DNA from: Dehalococcoidia bacterium
GTDB lineage: Bacteria > Chloroflexota > Dehalococcoidia > Tepidiformales > Tepidiformaceae
Reading direction: 5' to 3'
NCBI GenBank assembly: GCA_020847985.1
Contig: JADLBC010000054.1
Location: 1-64,000, forward strand
DNA: 64,000 nt
Shown here: positions 1-9,771 of the stretch, piece after piece
Layout of the letters: every line of letters starts with the position of its first letter
Position numbering within the stretch: the stretch's first letter is position 1
Position numbers and translations under genes: made by a program
The notes under the pieces: model-generated
Database searches by the model: none
What the model was told of the DNA's origin: nothing
What the model saw: the letters and a program-made list of their open reading frames with translations, nothing else

Positions 1-24
1 AAGCACCTGGGGATGGAGATCTGA
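1..24 (+). CDS. possible 3' end of a gene entering from the left
   Basis: Frame 1 from the window edge reads seven codons (KHLGMEI) and then TGA at 22-24. It is followed by a hairpin at 32-52 with 8-bp arms AGGCCGTC and GACGGCCT and a 5-nt loop. A gene converging on icd would fit, but so short a tail cannot be identified and may be chance. Confidence 0.3.
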   Translation, partial: KHLGMEI

Positions 25-86
25 GCCCCCAAGGCCGTCATGGCGACGGCCTGCCCTCACGGTCGCTGTCGAAGCCGACGACATGC

Positions 87-114
87 AAAAGGCCGCGGCG
101 GGTGCCGCGGCCTT
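87..114 (-). terminator. intrinsic terminator of the acnA-icd unit
   Basis: There is a perfect inverted repeat with core arms GGCCGCGGC (91-99) and GCCGCGGCC (104-112), extended by AA/TT, around a 4-nt loop. On the minus strand the stem is followed by TTTT. It lies about 30 bp after the icd stop. The flanking AA/TT may let it also work for a plus-strand gene from the left. Confidence 0.75.
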
Positions 115-142
115 CGGGGTGTGTGGTGGAAGCGGAGATGGA

Positions 143-1357
143 TCAGGCCATCTTCGCCTGGAGACGGCGGTCGAGGGCGGCGAGGAAGTCCTCGGTGGTG
201 AGCCAGGGAGCGTCCTTGGAGATCAGGATGGCGAGGTCCTTCGTCATTTCGCCGCCTTCGACGGCTTCGACGCAGACTTCCTCGAGGGCGTTGGCGAAGG
301 CGGTCACTTCGGGGGTGCCATCGAGCTTGCCGCGATGGGCAAGGCCGCGCGTCCACGCGAAGATCGACGCGATCGGGTTGGTGGAGGTCTTTTCGCCGCG
401 CTGGTGGGCGCGGAAGTGGCGGGTGACGGTGCCGTGCGCGGCCTCCGCCTCGACCGTGTCGCCATCGGGCGTGAGGAGCACGGAGGTCATGAGCCCGAGC
501 GATCCGTAGCCCTGGGCGACGGTGTCGGATTGGACATCGCCGTCGTAGTTCTTGCAGGCCCAGACGATGCCGCCTTCCCACTTGAGGACCTGCGCGACCA
601 TGTCGTCGATGAGGCGGTGCTCGTAGGTGATGCCCTTCGCATCGAAGTCCTTCTTGAACTCAGCCTCGAAGACTTCCTGGAAGATGTCCTTGAAGCGGCC
701 GTCGTAGGCCTTGAGGATGGTGTTCTTCGTGCTCAGGTAAACGGGCCAGCCGCGGTTGAGGCCATAGCGCAGCGAGGCGCGGGCGAAATCGCGGATGGAA
801 TCGTCGTAGTTGTACATGCCCATGGCGATGCCGGGGCCCGCGAACTTCGCGACTTCGCGGGTGACGGGCGCGCCGCCGCCTTCGGGCGTGAAGGTGATGG
901 TGACGGTGCCGGCCGAGGGCACGCGGAAGTCCGTCGCCTTGTACTGGTCGCCGTGCGCGTGGCGGCCGATGACAATCGGCTTCGTCCAGCCCGGAACGAG
1001 GCGGGGGATGTTCGTGCAGACGATGGGCTCGCGGAAGACGACGCCGCCAAGGATGTTGCGGATAGTGCCGTTCGGCGACTTCCACATCTCCTTGAGGTTG
1101 AACTCCTTCACGCGCTCCTCATCGGGGGTGATGGTGGCGCACTTCACCCCCACGCCGTGCTTCTTGATAGCAAGGGCCGCATCGACGGTGACCTGGTCGT
1201 TCGTGGCGTCGCGGTGCTCGATCCCGAGGTCGTAGTACTCGAGTTCGACATCGAGGTAGGGGAGGATCAGGCGGTCCTTGATGAACTGCCAGATGATGCG
1301 CGTCATCTCGTCGCCATCGAGTTCGACGACCGGGTTCACGACTTTGATCTTGGCCAA
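143..1357 (-). CDS. icd: NADP-dependent isocitrate dehydrogenase
   Basis: This 404-aa cytoplasmic TCA enzyme oxidatively decarboxylates isocitrate to 2-oxoglutarate. The sequence belongs to the homodimeric, eukaryote-like NADP-IDH type: an N-terminal [14 protein letters not shown] segment, KSPNGTIRN substrate-binding region, [10 protein letters not shown] metal-binding region, and [12 protein letters not shown] and [12 protein letters not shown] near the C-terminus. Length is normal for the family. The start is TTG at 1357, preceded by GAGGAG on the minus strand; the N-terminus MAKIKV matches the family, so this start is preferred. It lies 60 bp after acnA on the same strand and is probably co-transcribed, giving two consecutive TCA steps. 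A strong terminator follows. Confidence 0.96.
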   Translation of the reverse strand: MAKIKVVNPVVELDGDEMTRIIWQFIKDRLILPYLDVELEYYDLGIEHRDATNDQVTVDAALAIKKHGVGVKCATITPDEERVKEFNLKEMWKSPNGTIRNILGGVVFREPIVCTNIPRLVPGWTKPIVIGRHAHGDQYKATDFRVPSAGTVTITFTPEGGGAPVTREVAKFAGPGIAMGMYNYDDSIRDFARASLRYGLNRGWPVYLSTKNTILKAYDGRFKDIFQEVFEAEFKKDFDAKGITYEHRLIDDMVAQVLKWEGGIVWACKNYDGDVQSDTVAQGYGSLGLMTSVLLTPDGDTVEAEAAHGTVTRHFRAHQRGEKTSTNPIASIFAWTRGLAHRGKLDGTPEVTAFANALEEVCVEAVEGGEMTKDLAILISKDAPWLTTEDFLAALDRRLQAKMA

Positions 1358-1417
1358 GTGGAACTCCTCAGTGCTTCAGGTGGGCTGGCCGGGATTGCGG
1401 CCGGCGGACGGACGCCG

Positions 1418-4108
1418 TTAGTTCGCGGTGCCGGCGAGCTGACGGAGGACGTACTGGAGGATGCCGCCGTGCCGGTAGTAGTCGAGCTCGACGGGCGTAT
1501 CGATGCGGCAGAGGGTCTCGAAGGACTTCGAGGTGCCATCGGCCGCCGTGGCGGTGACGGTGAGGCGGGTGAGCGGACGCAGCCCCGCGGCCAGACCCGC
1601 GATGGTGTAGGTCTCCTCGCCGGTGAGGCCGAGCGTTTCGCGGCTCTCGCCGGGGAGGTGCTGCAGCGGCAGCACGCCCATGCCGACGAGGTTGCTGCGG
1701 TGGATGCGCTCGTAGGTCTCCGCGATGACGGCCTTCACACCGAGGAGATTGACGCCCTTCGCCGCCCAGTCGCGCGATGAGCCCGTGCCGTACTCCTTGC
1801 CCGCGAGCACGACGAGCGGCACGCCGGCCTGGCGGTACTTCACGGAGGCATCGTAAATCGCCATCTGCTCGCCATCGGGAAGGTGGCGCGTGACGCCGCC
1901 TTCGACACCGGGGACGAGCAGGTTGCGCAGCCGGATGTTCGCGAAGGTACCGCGCACCATCACGTCGTCGTGGCCGCGGCGCGCTCCGTACTGGTTGAAG
2001 TCCTCGCGCTTCACATCGTGCGAAAGGAGGTATTTGCCGGCCGGGCTGTTGACGGCGATGTTGCCGGCGGGCGAGATGTGGTCGGTGGTGACCGAATCGC
2101 CCACCATCACGAGGACGCGCGCGCCGGTGATGTCGGTGACCGGGTCGGGCGTGGGCTTGAGCCCTTCGAAGTAGGGCGGATTCTTGATGTAGGTGGAGAA
2201 GGGGTCCCACGCGAACAGGTCGCCGGTGGGGGTTTCGAGCGTCCGCCAGCGCTCGGGGCCTTCGAACACCTCGGCGTACCGCGAACGGAACATCTCCGAG
2301 CGAACGTTGTTGCGGACCGTCTCGGCGACTTCGGCCTGCGTGGGCCAGATGTCGCGAAGGTACACCGGCTCGCCGTTCGCACCGGGGCCGATGGGGTCGC
2401 GCTCGAAGTCGATATCCATGCGCCCGGCGAGCGCGTAGGCAACGACCAGCGGCGGCGACGCGAGGTAGTTCGCGCGCGTGTCGGGATTGACACGGCCTTC
2501 GAAGTTGCGGTTGCCGGAGAGCACGGCCGCGGCCACGAGGTCGCCGTTCTTGATGGCGTCGGTGACGGCCTGGTCGAGCGGGCCGGAGTTGCCGATGCAC
2601 GTGGTGCAGCCGTAGCCGACGACGTTGAAGCCGATGGCGTTCAGCGCCGGGGTGACGCCCGCCGCGTCCAGGTAGTCGGTGACCACCTGCGAACCGGGGG
2701 CGAGGCTCGTCTTGACCCACGCCGGGGGCTTGAGGCCCTTCGCCACGGCCTTCTTCGCGACGAGCCCCGCGCCGAGCATGACCTCCGGGTTCGAGGTGTT
2801 CGTGCACGAAGTGATAGCGGCGATGACGACGGAGCCGTGCTTCAGCGGGAACTCGCCCGCCGCGGCCTTCACATCGACGCTCGCGCCGAGCGCGTCCTCC
2901 GCGACCATCGAGGCCAGGTTGCGGTTGAAGTCCTCGCACGCGTCCTTGAGGGCGATGCGGTCCTGCGGGCGCTTGGGGCCGGCGATGGCGGGCTCGACTT
3001 CGGAGAGGTCGAGTTCGAGCACGTCGGTGAACATCGGGTCCGCGGTGGCATCGGTGCGGAAGAGGCCCTGCGCCTTCGCGTACGCCTCGACCAGCTCGAC
3101 GAGGGCCTCGTCGCGGCCGCTGAAGCGGAGGTAGTTGAGGGTCTCCGCGTCGATGGGGAAGAAGCCCATGGTGGCGCCGTATTCGGGAGCCATGTTCGCG
3201 ATCGTCGCGCGCGAGGCGAGCGGGAGCTGCGAAAGGCCCGTGCCGAAGAATTCGACGAACTTCCCGACGACGCCCTTGGCGCGCAGCATCTGGGTCACGC
3301 GGAGCACGAGGTCGGTGCCCGTCGCGCCCTCGGGAAGGCGGCCCGTGAGGCGGAAGCCGATGACTTCGGGGATGAGCATGGAGAACGGCTGGCCGAGCAT
3401 CGCCGCTTCCGCTTCGATGCCGCCGACGCCCCAGCCGAGCACGCCCAGGCCGTTTATCATCGTCGTGTGGGAGTCGGTGCCGACGAGCGTGTCGGGGTAG
3501 GCGATGGTTTCGCCGCCCTCTTCCTTGCGGAACACGACGCTCGCCAGGTACTCAAGGTTCACCTGGTGGACGATGCCCGTGCCCGGCGGCACGACGCGGA
3601 AGTTGCTGAACGCCTGCTGGCCCCAGCGCAGGAACTTGTAGCGTTCCTCGTTCCGTTCGAATTCGAGCGCGACATTCCGTTCGAACGCGCCGGCCGTGCC
3701 GAAGGAGTCGACCTGTACGGAGTGGTCGATCACGAGGTCGACGGGCGAGAGGGGGTTGATGCGCTTCGGGTCGCCGCCGAGTGCGGTGATGGCCTCGCGC
3801 ATGGAGGCGAGGTCGACGACGACGGGGACGCCGGTGAAGTCCTGGAGGAGGACGCGGGCGGGGGTGAAGGCGATTTCGCGGTCCTGGGGCTGGCCCGGGC
3901 GCCAGTTGGCGAGAGCCTCGATGTCGTCGCGCGTGACGCCCCGGCCGTCCTCATAGCGGAGGAGGTTTTCGAGCAGGATCTTGAGGGAGAACGGGAGGCG
4001 ATCGACGTTGGCCAGGCCGGCCTCGACGAGCGCGGGGAGACGGTAGTAGCGGTACGAGCGGCCGGCGGCGGTGAGGCTCGCGGCGGAACCAAAGGAATCG
4101 GTCGGCAT
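1418..4108 (-). CDS. acnA: aconitate hydratase A
   Basis: This 896-aa [4Fe-4S] enzyme interconverts citrate and isocitrate. The cluster ligands are visible at C435 (SCTNTSNP) and C501/C504 ([10 protein letters not shown]). The substrate-binding block [14 protein letters not shown] is at about 210-223, and the C-terminal swivel domain carries [10 protein letters not shown]. Length is typical of AcnA/IRP1-type aconitases. The open frame extends about 100 codons further upstream, but ATG 4108 (MPTDSF) has an AGGA Shine-Dalgarno and gives the family N-terminus. It is followed by icd at 60 bp. A long GC-rich leader with a possible TATACT -10 lies upstream. Confidence 0.96.
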   Translation of the reverse strand: MPTDSFGSAASLTAAGRSYRYYRLPALVEAGLANVDRLPFSLKILLENLLRYEDGRGVTRDDIEALANWRPGQPQDREIAFTPARVLLQDFTGVPVVVDLASMREAITALGGDPKRINPLSPVDLVIDHSVQVDSFGTAGAFERNVALEFERNEERYKFLRWGQQAFSNFRVVPPGTGIVHQVNLEYLASVVFRKEEGGETIAYPDTLVGTDSHTTMINGLGVLGWGVGGIEAEAAMLGQPFSMLIPEVIGFRLTGRLPEGATGTDLVLRVTQMLRAKGVVGKFVEFFGTGLSQLPLASRATIANMAPEYGATMGFFPIDAETLNYLRFSGRDEALVELVEAYAKAQGLFRTDATADPMFTDVLELDLSEVEPAIAGPKRPQDRIALKDACEDFNRNLASMVAEDALGASVDVKAAAGEFPLKHGSVVIAAITSCTNTSNPEVMLGAGLVAKKAVAKGLKPPAWVKTSLAPGSQVVTDYLDAAGVTPALNAIGFNVVGYGCTTCIGNSGPLDQAVTDAIKNGDLVAAAVLSGNRNFEGRVNPDTRANYLASPPLVVAYALAGRMDIDFERDPIGPGANGEPVYLRDIWPTQAEVAETVRNNVRSEMFRSRYAEVFEGPERWRTLETPTGDLFAWDPFSTYIKNPPYFEGLKPTPDPVTDITGARVLVMVGDSVTTDHISPAGNIAVNSPAGKYLLSHDVKREDFNQYGARRGHDDVMVRGTFANIRLRNLLVPGVEGGVTRHLPDGEQMAIYDASVKYRQAGVPLVVLAGKEYGTGSSRDWAAKGVNLLGVKAVIAETYERIHRSNLVGMGVLPLQHLPGESRETLGLTGEETYTIAGLAAGLRPLTRLTVTATAADGTSKSFETLCRIDTPVELDYYRHGGILQYVLRQLAGTAN

Positions 4109-4687
4109 TCGAAGTCCTTGCGGGATTGGCGGTTGCGAAGGGCAGCCGCGGGCGGCGAACGGCGGCGGCGAGCCTTCGCTCAGGTGCGGCGCGCGAGGGG
4201 CGGACTGGTTCCCACTTCCCAAGCCTCCTTCCACATTCGTGGTGGGGTCCTGGGCCCTTTCCCGGGCAAACGTGCCGGGGTTCCGTCTCAGCCAGCTCCC
4301 GCGACTTCCCCTGTGGAGACCGTTGGGCCCGGGGCTGGTGTTTGGGTGGGACGAACGCACGCAGTATAGCGCGGCGGCGGCACGGACGGGAATGCGAAGC
4401 AGATCAAACATACGCAGTGGTGCGAATGATGGGCACGGGGCCGCCCCACTGCTGGGACGGCCCCGCGCAAGAGGGGGGCTGGATCAGGCTTTCTTCCACA
4501 TGGCGGCGCAGGTTTCCGTCGCCTGGCCATGGAGCGGCCGTGAAGAATCCCCCGCCGGAGCGTCTCAACGGGGCCGGAGCGTACGCGGGTGTTGCATGCG
4601 AGTCAAATCGTTCCCATCCAATGAACGATTCACCCATGGATCACGGTTCTTTCGAGCGTAGACCCGTCGGGCCTGGCAGGGACGGTT
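4109..4687. other. 579-bp non-coding stretch: acnA leader plus unexplained DNA
   Basis: No gene with family support is seen here. The acnA-proximal 250 nt are GC-rich, with several self-complementary blocks that could form a structured 5' leader. I compared it by eye with TPP, SAM, SAH, glycine, c-di-AMP and cobalamin riboswitch cores and found no match. A strong hairpin (CGGGGCCG 4436-4443, CGGCCCCG 4457-4464) has no U-tract on either strand. The segment 4480-4687 holds only short open frames without recognisable content. Confidence 0.5.
4363..4368 (-). promoter_or_regulatory. possible -10 element for acnA
   Basis: TATACT on the minus strand lies about 255 bp upstream of the acnA start. No good -35 hexamer is seen at 16-18 bp. 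If it is used, the acnA mRNA would have a leader of about 250 nt. Confidence 0.4.
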
Positions 4688-5443
4688 TCAGTCGCGACCG
4701 GTGCCGGAGAGGTCGCGCCAGACTTCGAGAAGGGCCTGGCCCTCGGTCAGGCCGCGCTCACGATGCTCCCGGCTGGTGATGTGGACGAAGTCGCCGCGAA
4801 AGGCGCCCGCGTCGTCCGGCTCCATGACGGCAATCTCGGATCCGACGTACCCGGCGTGGAGTTCAGCGGCCAGGCGCTCGAGGGCGTAGTGCGTTTCGAG
4901 GCGGCGGCGCTCGCCGCGGGCCTTGCCCTTCGCATCGTTATGGTGGGTGAGCGAACTCTTCGGGCCGCGGATGACCAGGCCCACGCCTTCGCGGCGCAGG
5001 ATCCGGCGCGCGCACTGGTCGATGGTGGCGACGACTTCGGCAGGCTCGAAGTGCACGTCGCCGCCGATGGTCTTGAGCGCGAGGCGCCGCCCGCCCCGGA
5101 ACACCGGGTTGTGCGAAAGCCACGAGATGCCGGCCGCTTTGGTGCCGAGGTCCCCTGCGGCCTTGCCCGCCCGTCCCAGGCGGCGCTGGAGACGCAGCGG
5201 CACCGACTCGAAGGTCACCCAGTAGGGGTTCACCAGCAGGAGAACGAGGTCGGGTTCGTACTTCGCGAGCCACTGGTCGATGAGCCCGGGCAGCTGCGGT
5301 CCCGGCCAGATGATGCGCGGAATGACCTCGACCGGGAGGCCTGTCGCTTCGTGGAGGAAGCGCTCGGTGACCCGGTACGAACGGTCTTCCTCGGGGATGA
5401 CGGTGGTGAGGTCGTTGCTGGTGCCGAGCTTAAGGACGCGCAT
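4688..5443 (-). CDS. SGNH/GDSL-like hydrolase family protein
   Basis: This 251-aa protein shows a degenerate SGNH arrangement. KLGTSND at residues 5-11 is the block I-like nucleophile region. LVLLLVNPYW at about 65-75 sits where the Gly/Asn blocks lie, and DFVHITSREH near the C-terminus resembles the block V Asp-x-x-His. There is no signal peptide or membrane span, so it is probably cytoplasmic. Its substrate cannot be told from sequence. ATG 5443 has no Shine-Dalgarno but has TACACT exactly 6 nt upstream, which fits a leaderless mRNA. It is followed by non-coding DNA and preceded by the PH-domain membrane protein on the same strand. Confidence 0.6.
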   Translation of the reverse strand: MRVLKLGTSNDLTTVIPEEDRSYRVTERFLHEATGLPVEVIPRIIWPGPQLPGLIDQWLAKYEPDLVLLLVNPYWVTFESVPLRLQRRLGRAGKAAGDLGTKAAGISWLSHNPVFRGGRRLALKTIGGDVHFEPAEVVATIDQCARRILRREGVGLVIRGPKSSLTHHNDAKGKARGERRRLETHYALERLAAELHAGYVGSEIAVMEPDDAGAFRGDFVHITSREHRERGLTEGQALLEVWRDLSGTGRD

Positions 5444-5449
5444 CGCGGG

Positions 5450-5455
5450 AGTGTA
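5450..5455 (-). promoter_or_regulatory. -10 element of a leaderless promoter (SGNH-like gene)
   Basis: TACACT on the minus strand is separated by 6 nt (CCCGCG) from the ATG at 5443. A transcript starting 6-7 nt after the hexamer would begin at the start codon. Confidence 0.5.
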
Positions 5456-5470
5456 CCCGGCTGAAGCGGG

Positions 5471-6409
5471 CTACACGCGTTGCATCGCGGCGAAGGCGGC
5501 GGCGATCAGGACAAGCTGCAGCATGCTTGTGGAGGCGAGCAGCCAGATGCCGGCGGCGCGTTCGCGGGCGTGCACGAGAATGCCGAGGGTGGTGTTGAGA
5601 GCGAGCACGCCGGCGCCGAGATACGCGAGACGGAGCAGTTCGGTCTTATCCCCGACGCGCGTGACGCCGCCAAGTGCGGGGAAGTTCAGCTTCACGACGG
5701 CGGGCAGGCCGGGGTAGCGGCTGTACACATACCCGCAGAGGACGGCGGTGATGATCGCCCCGGCGAGGGCCGCGCCGATAGCCACGCGGTCGCGCCAGAA
5801 CGGGAAGGCGGCGACGCCGGTGGCCGTCGAGTGCTGGACGTGCTCCATGACGGCGCCCATGGCGGCCCGCGCCTGGACTTCCTCGGCAAACGCGGCCTGG
5901 TCGACGACCGTGAGGGCGTAGGACTCCTGCGTGGTGTGCACGTAGAGGAGTTCGTCGGGGCTGCTGTGCGTGGAATAGAAGAGGGTGTAACCGATGCGCT
6001 TCACATCGGCGCTGCCGACGTGGCACCCCCACCAGTTGATCCCGGAGACCTTCGCTTCATCGAGCGTGCGGCCGGGCACCATGCGGAGGATGGTATCGAT
6101 GGGGATGACGATGCGGCGCATGCCCCAGCGAATGGTGAGGGTGTCGCGTTCGACCACGTAGGTGAGGGTGGCGAGGCAGTACGTCCAGCTCGCGAACAGG
6201 CCGCCGATGCAGAGCAGCACCACCGCCGCGACCCACGCCACGAACGTCTTGAATTCGACCGCGGAGCCGGCTGCGAGGCTGAGCGCGAACGCGAACCCGG
6301 CGAACGCCCAGCCCGCGAGGAAGCCCCCGGTGATGACGCCGAGTGCTCGCGGCGGACGGAACGCGACCGGCGCTAGTGGGCGACGGGAACGCGTGCCGGG
6401 GTGCACCAA
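5471..6409 (-). CDS. membrane protein with bacterial PH-like domain
   Basis: This 312-aa protein has two N-terminal transmembrane helices (about 26-48 and 58-80). A central beta-rich segment follows (about 85-165; TYVVERDTLTIRWG, VIPIDTILRMVPG) that is typical of bacterial PH_5-type domains. Two more hydrophobic helices lie at about 210-232 and 265-310. Function is unknown; such proteins are membrane bound and often stress related. The start is probably TTG 6409, which overlaps the end of ilvE by 37 nt; no closer in-frame start is obvious. The overlap implies co-transcription and coupled translation with ilvE. Confidence 0.7.
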   Translation of the reverse strand: MVHPGTRSRRPLAPVAFRPPRALGVITGGFLAGWAFAGFAFALSLAAGSAVEFKTFVAWVAAVVLLCIGGLFASWTYCLATLTYVVERDTLTIRWGMRRIVIPIDTILRMVPGRTLDEAKVSGINWWGCHVGSADVKRIGYTLFYSTHSSPDELLYVHTTQESYALTVVDQAAFAEEVQARAAMGAVMEHVQHSTATGVAAFPFWRDRVAIGAALAGAIITAVLCGYVYSRYPGLPAVVKLNFPALGGVTRVGDKTELLRLAYLGAGVLALNTTLGILVHARERAAGIWLLASTSMLQLVLIAAAFAAMQRV

Positions 6410-7299
6410 TGCTGGTACTTCTCGCTCTTGCCGCGGATGCAGTCGTAGAAAAGGTCGCTGAGCTTGCGCGTGATCGGCCCGATCTCGCCGTTGCCCACGG
6501 GGCGGCGGTCGATTTCGACGATGGGCGTGAGGTGGGCGGCGGTGCCTGTCATGAAGACTTCATCGGCGATGTACAGCTCCGTGCGGTCGATCTGGCGCTC
6601 CACCAGCTCGACCCCGAGTTCGTTGCGGGCGAGTTCGACCACGGACTTCGCGGTGATGCCCTCGAGGACGTTGTCGGCGGGGGTGGGGGCGATGAGCTTG
6701 CCCCCGCGGATCATGAAGATGTTCTCGCCGCTGCCCTCGGAGACGTGACCGTCCTCGTTGAGCATGATCGCCTCATCGAAGCCGTTCAGGTTCGCCTCGG
6801 TCTTGGCCAGCGCGCTGTTGACGTAGATGCCGGTGACCTTGGCGCGCGGCGGGATGCCGGTGTCGTTCACCCGGCGCCAGGTGCTCGTGTGGCAGCGCGC
6901 GGTCTCGGGGAGGTAGGCCGGGAAGGGCGAAAGGAAGATGAGCGTGTCCTGCTCGACGTTGTGCAGGCGAACGCCCAGCACTTCGCCCGAGAGGTAGACC
7001 ATGGGACGAAGGTAGACGTCCTCGGTGAAGCCGCTGCGCTCGACCAGCTCGACGGCGATTTCGCAGAGGCGGTCGACGTTCTCGCGGGGAGCCATGCGCA
7101 GGATCTTGGCGCTCTGCTCGAGCCGCACGAAGTGTTCGCGCAGGCGGAAGAGGAAGGCCTGCTGCGCATCGGGGTTCCAGTTGCCGCGGACGCCTTCGAA
7201 GACCGCCGTGCCGTAGTTGAAGGCGTGGGTCATGACGCCGATCTTCGCTTCCTCGAGCGGCACGATCTCGCCCTTGAAATAGCAGTACGGGGTTGGCAT
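6373..7299 (-). CDS. ilvE: branched-chain amino acid aminotransferase
   Basis: This 308-aa class IV PLP aminotransferase performs the last step of valine, leucine and isoleucine synthesis (2-oxo acid plus glutamate). The family signature is intact: HAFNYGTAVFEGVRG near residue 25, the PLP lysine in PPRAKVTGIYVNS, and DEAIMLNEDGHVSEGSGEN. Length is normal. ATG 7299 has a GAAGGAG Shine-Dalgarno. It is the first gene of a two-gene unit with the PH-domain membrane protein. Confidence 0.96.
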   Translation of the reverse strand: MPTPYCYFKGEIVPLEEAKIGVMTHAFNYGTAVFEGVRGNWNPDAQQAFLFRLREHFVRLEQSAKILRMAPRENVDRLCEIAVELVERSGFTEDVYLRPMVYLSGEVLGVRLHNVEQDTLIFLSPFPAYLPETARCHTSTWRRVNDTGIPPRAKVTGIYVNSALAKTEANLNGFDEAIMLNEDGHVSEGSGENIFMIRGGKLIAPTPADNVLEGITAKSVVELARNELGVELVERQIDRTELYIADEVFMTGTAAHLTPIVEIDRRPVGNGEIGPITRKLSDLFYDCIRGKSEKYQHWCTPARVPVAH

Positions 7300-7339
7300 G
7301 GCGCGGCTCCTTCGGCCCCGGGGGCTCCGGGCTCACGCC

Positions 7340-7345
7340 AGTATA
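7340..7345 (-). promoter_or_regulatory. -10 element for ilvE
   Basis: TATACT on the minus strand lies 40 bp upstream of the ilvE ATG. The -35 region is not obvious. Confidence 0.45.
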
Positions 7346-7390
7346 CGCGCGGGGCCCCTTTGGGCATGGCCCGGCACCGCATTGCCCCCG

Positions 7391-8248
7391 CTAGAACGCC
7401 AGCTCGAGGCTGATATCGAGCGAGCCCTGGCTGTGGGTGAGCGCGCCCGCGGAGATCGCGTCGACACCGGTCTCGGCGATGGCGCGCACGGTGGAGAGCT
7501 TCACGCCGCCGCTCGCTTCCAGCCGGGCGCGGCCCCGCGTGCGGCGGACGGCTTCGGCCATATCGGCGTTGCTCATGTTGTCGAGCAGGACCCACTCCGG
7601 GGACTCGGCGAGGGCCGCTTCGAGCTGGTCCAGGCTGTCGATTTCGACCTCGACGGGGATGCCGGGGAACAGGCGGCGGATGTTTGCGACGCCATCGGCG
7701 AGGGATCGGCCTTCGCGAGCGAGGGCTTCGCGGTGGTTGTCCTTGATCATGGCCATGACGGCGAGGTCGCGGCGGTGGTTGGTCGCTCCGCCGCAGCGCA
7801 CGGCCCACTTCTCCAGGTCGCGAAGGCCCGGCGTGGTCTTGCGCGTGTCGAGGATGACCGCATTCGTGCCCGCGACGGCATCGACGAACGCGCGCGCGAG
7901 CGTGGCCGTGGCCGAAAGCCGCTGGACAAAGTTGAGGGCGGTCCGTTCGCCGGTGAGGAGCGCACGCACAGGCCCCCGGGCGATGGCGAGGTGCTGGCCC
8001 TTCGCGAACCTTTCGCCATCGGCGACGAGAACCTCGAGGGTCACGGCCGGGGAGAGGGCGGCGAAGACGGCCTGGATGACCGCGACGCCGGAGAACACGC
8101 CTGGCTCCTTCGCGAGGAAGATGGCCTCGCCCGTGAGCGACCCGGCAACGGTCGCGAGGGTAGCGGTGTCCTCGTTCGCACGGTCCTCTTCGAGGGCGAG
8201 ACGGACGGCGCGGTCGATGGCGCCCGGGGGCGGGGGGTCAATCTGCAC
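7391..8248 (-). CDS. nadC: nicotinate-nucleotide diphosphorylase (carboxylating)
   Basis: This 285-aa quinolinate phosphoribosyltransferase converts quinolinate and PRPP to nicotinate mononucleotide. The family blocks are present: LTGERTALNFVQRLSA, ILDTRKTTPGLR, RCGGATNHRRDL, IKDNH, and VEVEIDSLDQ with LLDNM. The frame is open further upstream, but GTG 8248 (MQIDPPPP) gives the usual length and overlaps the nadB stop by 11 nt, indicating translational coupling. It works directly downstream of nadB in de novo NAD synthesis; nadA is not in the window. Confidence 0.95.
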   Translation of the reverse strand: MQIDPPPPGAIDRAVRLALEEDRANEDTATLATVAGSLTGEAIFLAKEPGVFSGVAVIQAVFAALSPAVTLEVLVADGERFAKGQHLAIARGPVRALLTGERTALNFVQRLSATATLARAFVDAVAGTNAVILDTRKTTPGLRDLEKWAVRCGGATNHRRDLAVMAMIKDNHREALAREGRSLADGVANIRRLFPGIPVEVEIDSLDQLEAALAESPEWVLLDNMSNADMAEAVRRTRGRARLEASGGVKLSTVRAIAETGVDAISAGALTHSQGSLDISLELAF

Positions 8249-9743
8249 GGCGGAACACCTGCCTTCGATGCCAGTGGGCGTTGTCGAGCGCGGGGAAGTC
8301 GGAGCGGAAATGGGCGCCGCGGCTCTCCTCGCGGCGGAGCGCGGCCTCCAGCATGAGTTCGGCCACGAGCGCGGACGGCGACCCTTCGCCGCCGGCCCGC
8401 CAGCCGCGGAGGGTCGTGCGGGCGCCGCGCATGGTCGCACCATTGCGTTCGATCCCGGCGGCCTCCCACATGAGCGCCTGGAGCGCCGTCAGCGACGGCG
8501 GCTCGATCGCGTGCGGCATCACCGCGACTGCGTGCGGGTCCGCGTCGGCGGCGGCGTGCGAACCGGAGGCGATGTGCGCGGCGGTGCGTCCGCCGAAGAC
8601 CGCGGTCTCGAGCAGCGAATTGCTGGCGAGGCGGTTCGCGCCGTGGACGCCGGTGCAGGCCGCTTCGCCGGCGGCGTAGAGGCCCGGCACCGTCGTGCGG
8701 CCCCAGGTGTCGGTGCGGATGCCGCCCATGAAGTAGTGCGCGGCGGGCGCGACCGGGATCGGCGTCGTGCGAATGTCGATCCCGAGTTCGCGGCAGAAGC
8801 TGGCGATGGACGGGAAACGCGCCACGATATCGATGCTGGCGGCAACGCCCGTGGCATCGAGCACAACGTGATCGGCGCCATCGCGCTGCATCTCCGTGAC
8901 GATCGCGCGGGCGACGATGTCGCGTGGCGCGAGGTCGGCGAGCGGGTGGTAGCGGGCCATGAAGGGTTCACCGGCGGCGTTACGAAGGACGGCGCCTTCG
9001 CCCCGGACGGCCTCGGAGATGAGGAACGGACGCACGCCAGGAAAGCGCAGCGCCGTCGGGTGGAACTGGTAAAACTCAAGGTCGGCGAGTTCGGCCCCGG
9101 CCGCGAAGGCGAGGGCGAGCCCTTCGCCGCGCGCGATCTCCGGGTTGGTGGTGTGCGAAAACAGCTGCCCGGCGCCGCCCGTCGCGATAACCACGGCCCG
9201 GGCTTCGATCGTGTGCGTCGCGCCGCCGGACGTGCGGATGCGGACGCCGCGCGCGCGGCCGTGCTCGACCTCGACCGCGGTCGCCTCGGCCATGTCCTGG
9301 ATCGCGACCCCGGCGGCGCGCGCGGCCGCGAGCAACGCCTGCTCGAGGCGCGCACCGGTGCGGTCGCCGCCGGCGTGGACGATGCGATTGGCGGAGTGCG
9401 CGGCTTCGCGGCCGAGGGCGAAGGTGCCGCCGGCGAAATCGAAAGGCGTGCCGAGCGCGGCGAGTTCGCGGATGCGGGCCGGGCCTTCCTCGCAGAGGAC
9501 GCGTGCGGCGGCTTCATCGACGAGGCCGGCGCCGGCGGCGATCGTGTCTTCGAGATGGAGGAGTGGCGAGTCGCCGTGGCCGAGCGCGGCGGCGATCCCG
9601 CCCTGCGCCCATGCCGTGTTCGCCTCGGCGGCGCCCGACCGGGTGAGGACGAGGACGGGGAGCGTTCGGGCGGCTTCGAGGGCCGTAAAGAGGCCGGCGG
9701 CGCCGCTGCCGATGACCACGACGGGGAGGTCGCGATGGGGCAT
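8238..9743 (-). CDS. nadB: L-aspartate oxidase
   Basis: This 501-aa FAD enzyme oxidises L-aspartate to iminoaspartate, the first step of de novo NAD synthesis. The N-terminal dinucleotide-binding motif VIGSGAAGLFTALEAA is at about 10-25. The fumarate-reductase-like core shows EFYQFHPTAL, SEAVRGEGAVLRN, PAAHYFMGGI and GLYAAGEAACTGVHGANRLASNSLLE. Length is typical. ATG 9743 has no Shine-Dalgarno; a TACACT -10 ends 6 nt before it, and a 27-bp palindrome starts 1 nt upstream. It is followed by the overlapping nadC. Confidence 0.96.
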   Translation of the reverse strand: MPHRDLPVVVIGSGAAGLFTALEAARTLPVLVLTRSGAAEANTAWAQGGIAAALGHGDSPLLHLEDTIAAGAGLVDEAAARVLCEEGPARIRELAALGTPFDFAGGTFALGREAAHSANRIVHAGGDRTGARLEQALLAAARAAGVAIQDMAEATAVEVEHGRARGVRIRTSGGATHTIEARAVVIATGGAGQLFSHTTNPEIARGEGLALAFAAGAELADLEFYQFHPTALRFPGVRPFLISEAVRGEGAVLRNAAGEPFMARYHPLADLAPRDIVARAIVTEMQRDGADHVVLDATGVAASIDIVARFPSIASFCRELGIDIRTTPIPVAPAAHYFMGGIRTDTWGRTTVPGLYAAGEAACTGVHGANRLASNSLLETAVFGGRTAAHIASGSHAAADADPHAVAVMPHAIEPPSLTALQALMWEAAGIERNGATMRGARTTLRGWRAGGEGSPSALVAELMLEAALRREESRGAHFRSDFPALDNAHWHRRQVFRRAD

Positions 9744-9744
9744 T

Positions 9745-9771
9745 GACTTAGTGTACCAGAGACACTAAGTC
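9745..9771 (-). promoter_or_regulatory. nadB operator palindrome (NrtR-type) overlapping a leaderless promoter
   Basis: Perfect 10-bp arms GACTTAGTGT (9745-9754) and ACACTAAGTC (9762-9771) flank 7 nt. The core is GT-N7-AC within TTAGTGT/ACACTAA, the layout described for NrtR operators of NAD genes. The -10-like TACACT (minus strand, 9755-9750) lies inside one arm, so a bound protein would block transcription of nadB-nadC. Assignment to NrtR rests on motif shape and context; no nrtR gene is in the window. Confidence 0.7.

Noticed and set aside
83-1780. 565-codon open frame on the plus strand opposite icd and acnA
   Set aside because: It is antisense to two intact TCA-cycle genes, shows no family motif, and its composition is what high-GC third positions produce on the opposite strand.
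4404-4637. 77-codon minus-strand frame upstream of acnA
   Set aside because: It has no motif and no clear ribosome-binding site. A neighbouring frame ending AAMWKKA also looks protein-like but is interrupted by a stop a few codons upstream.
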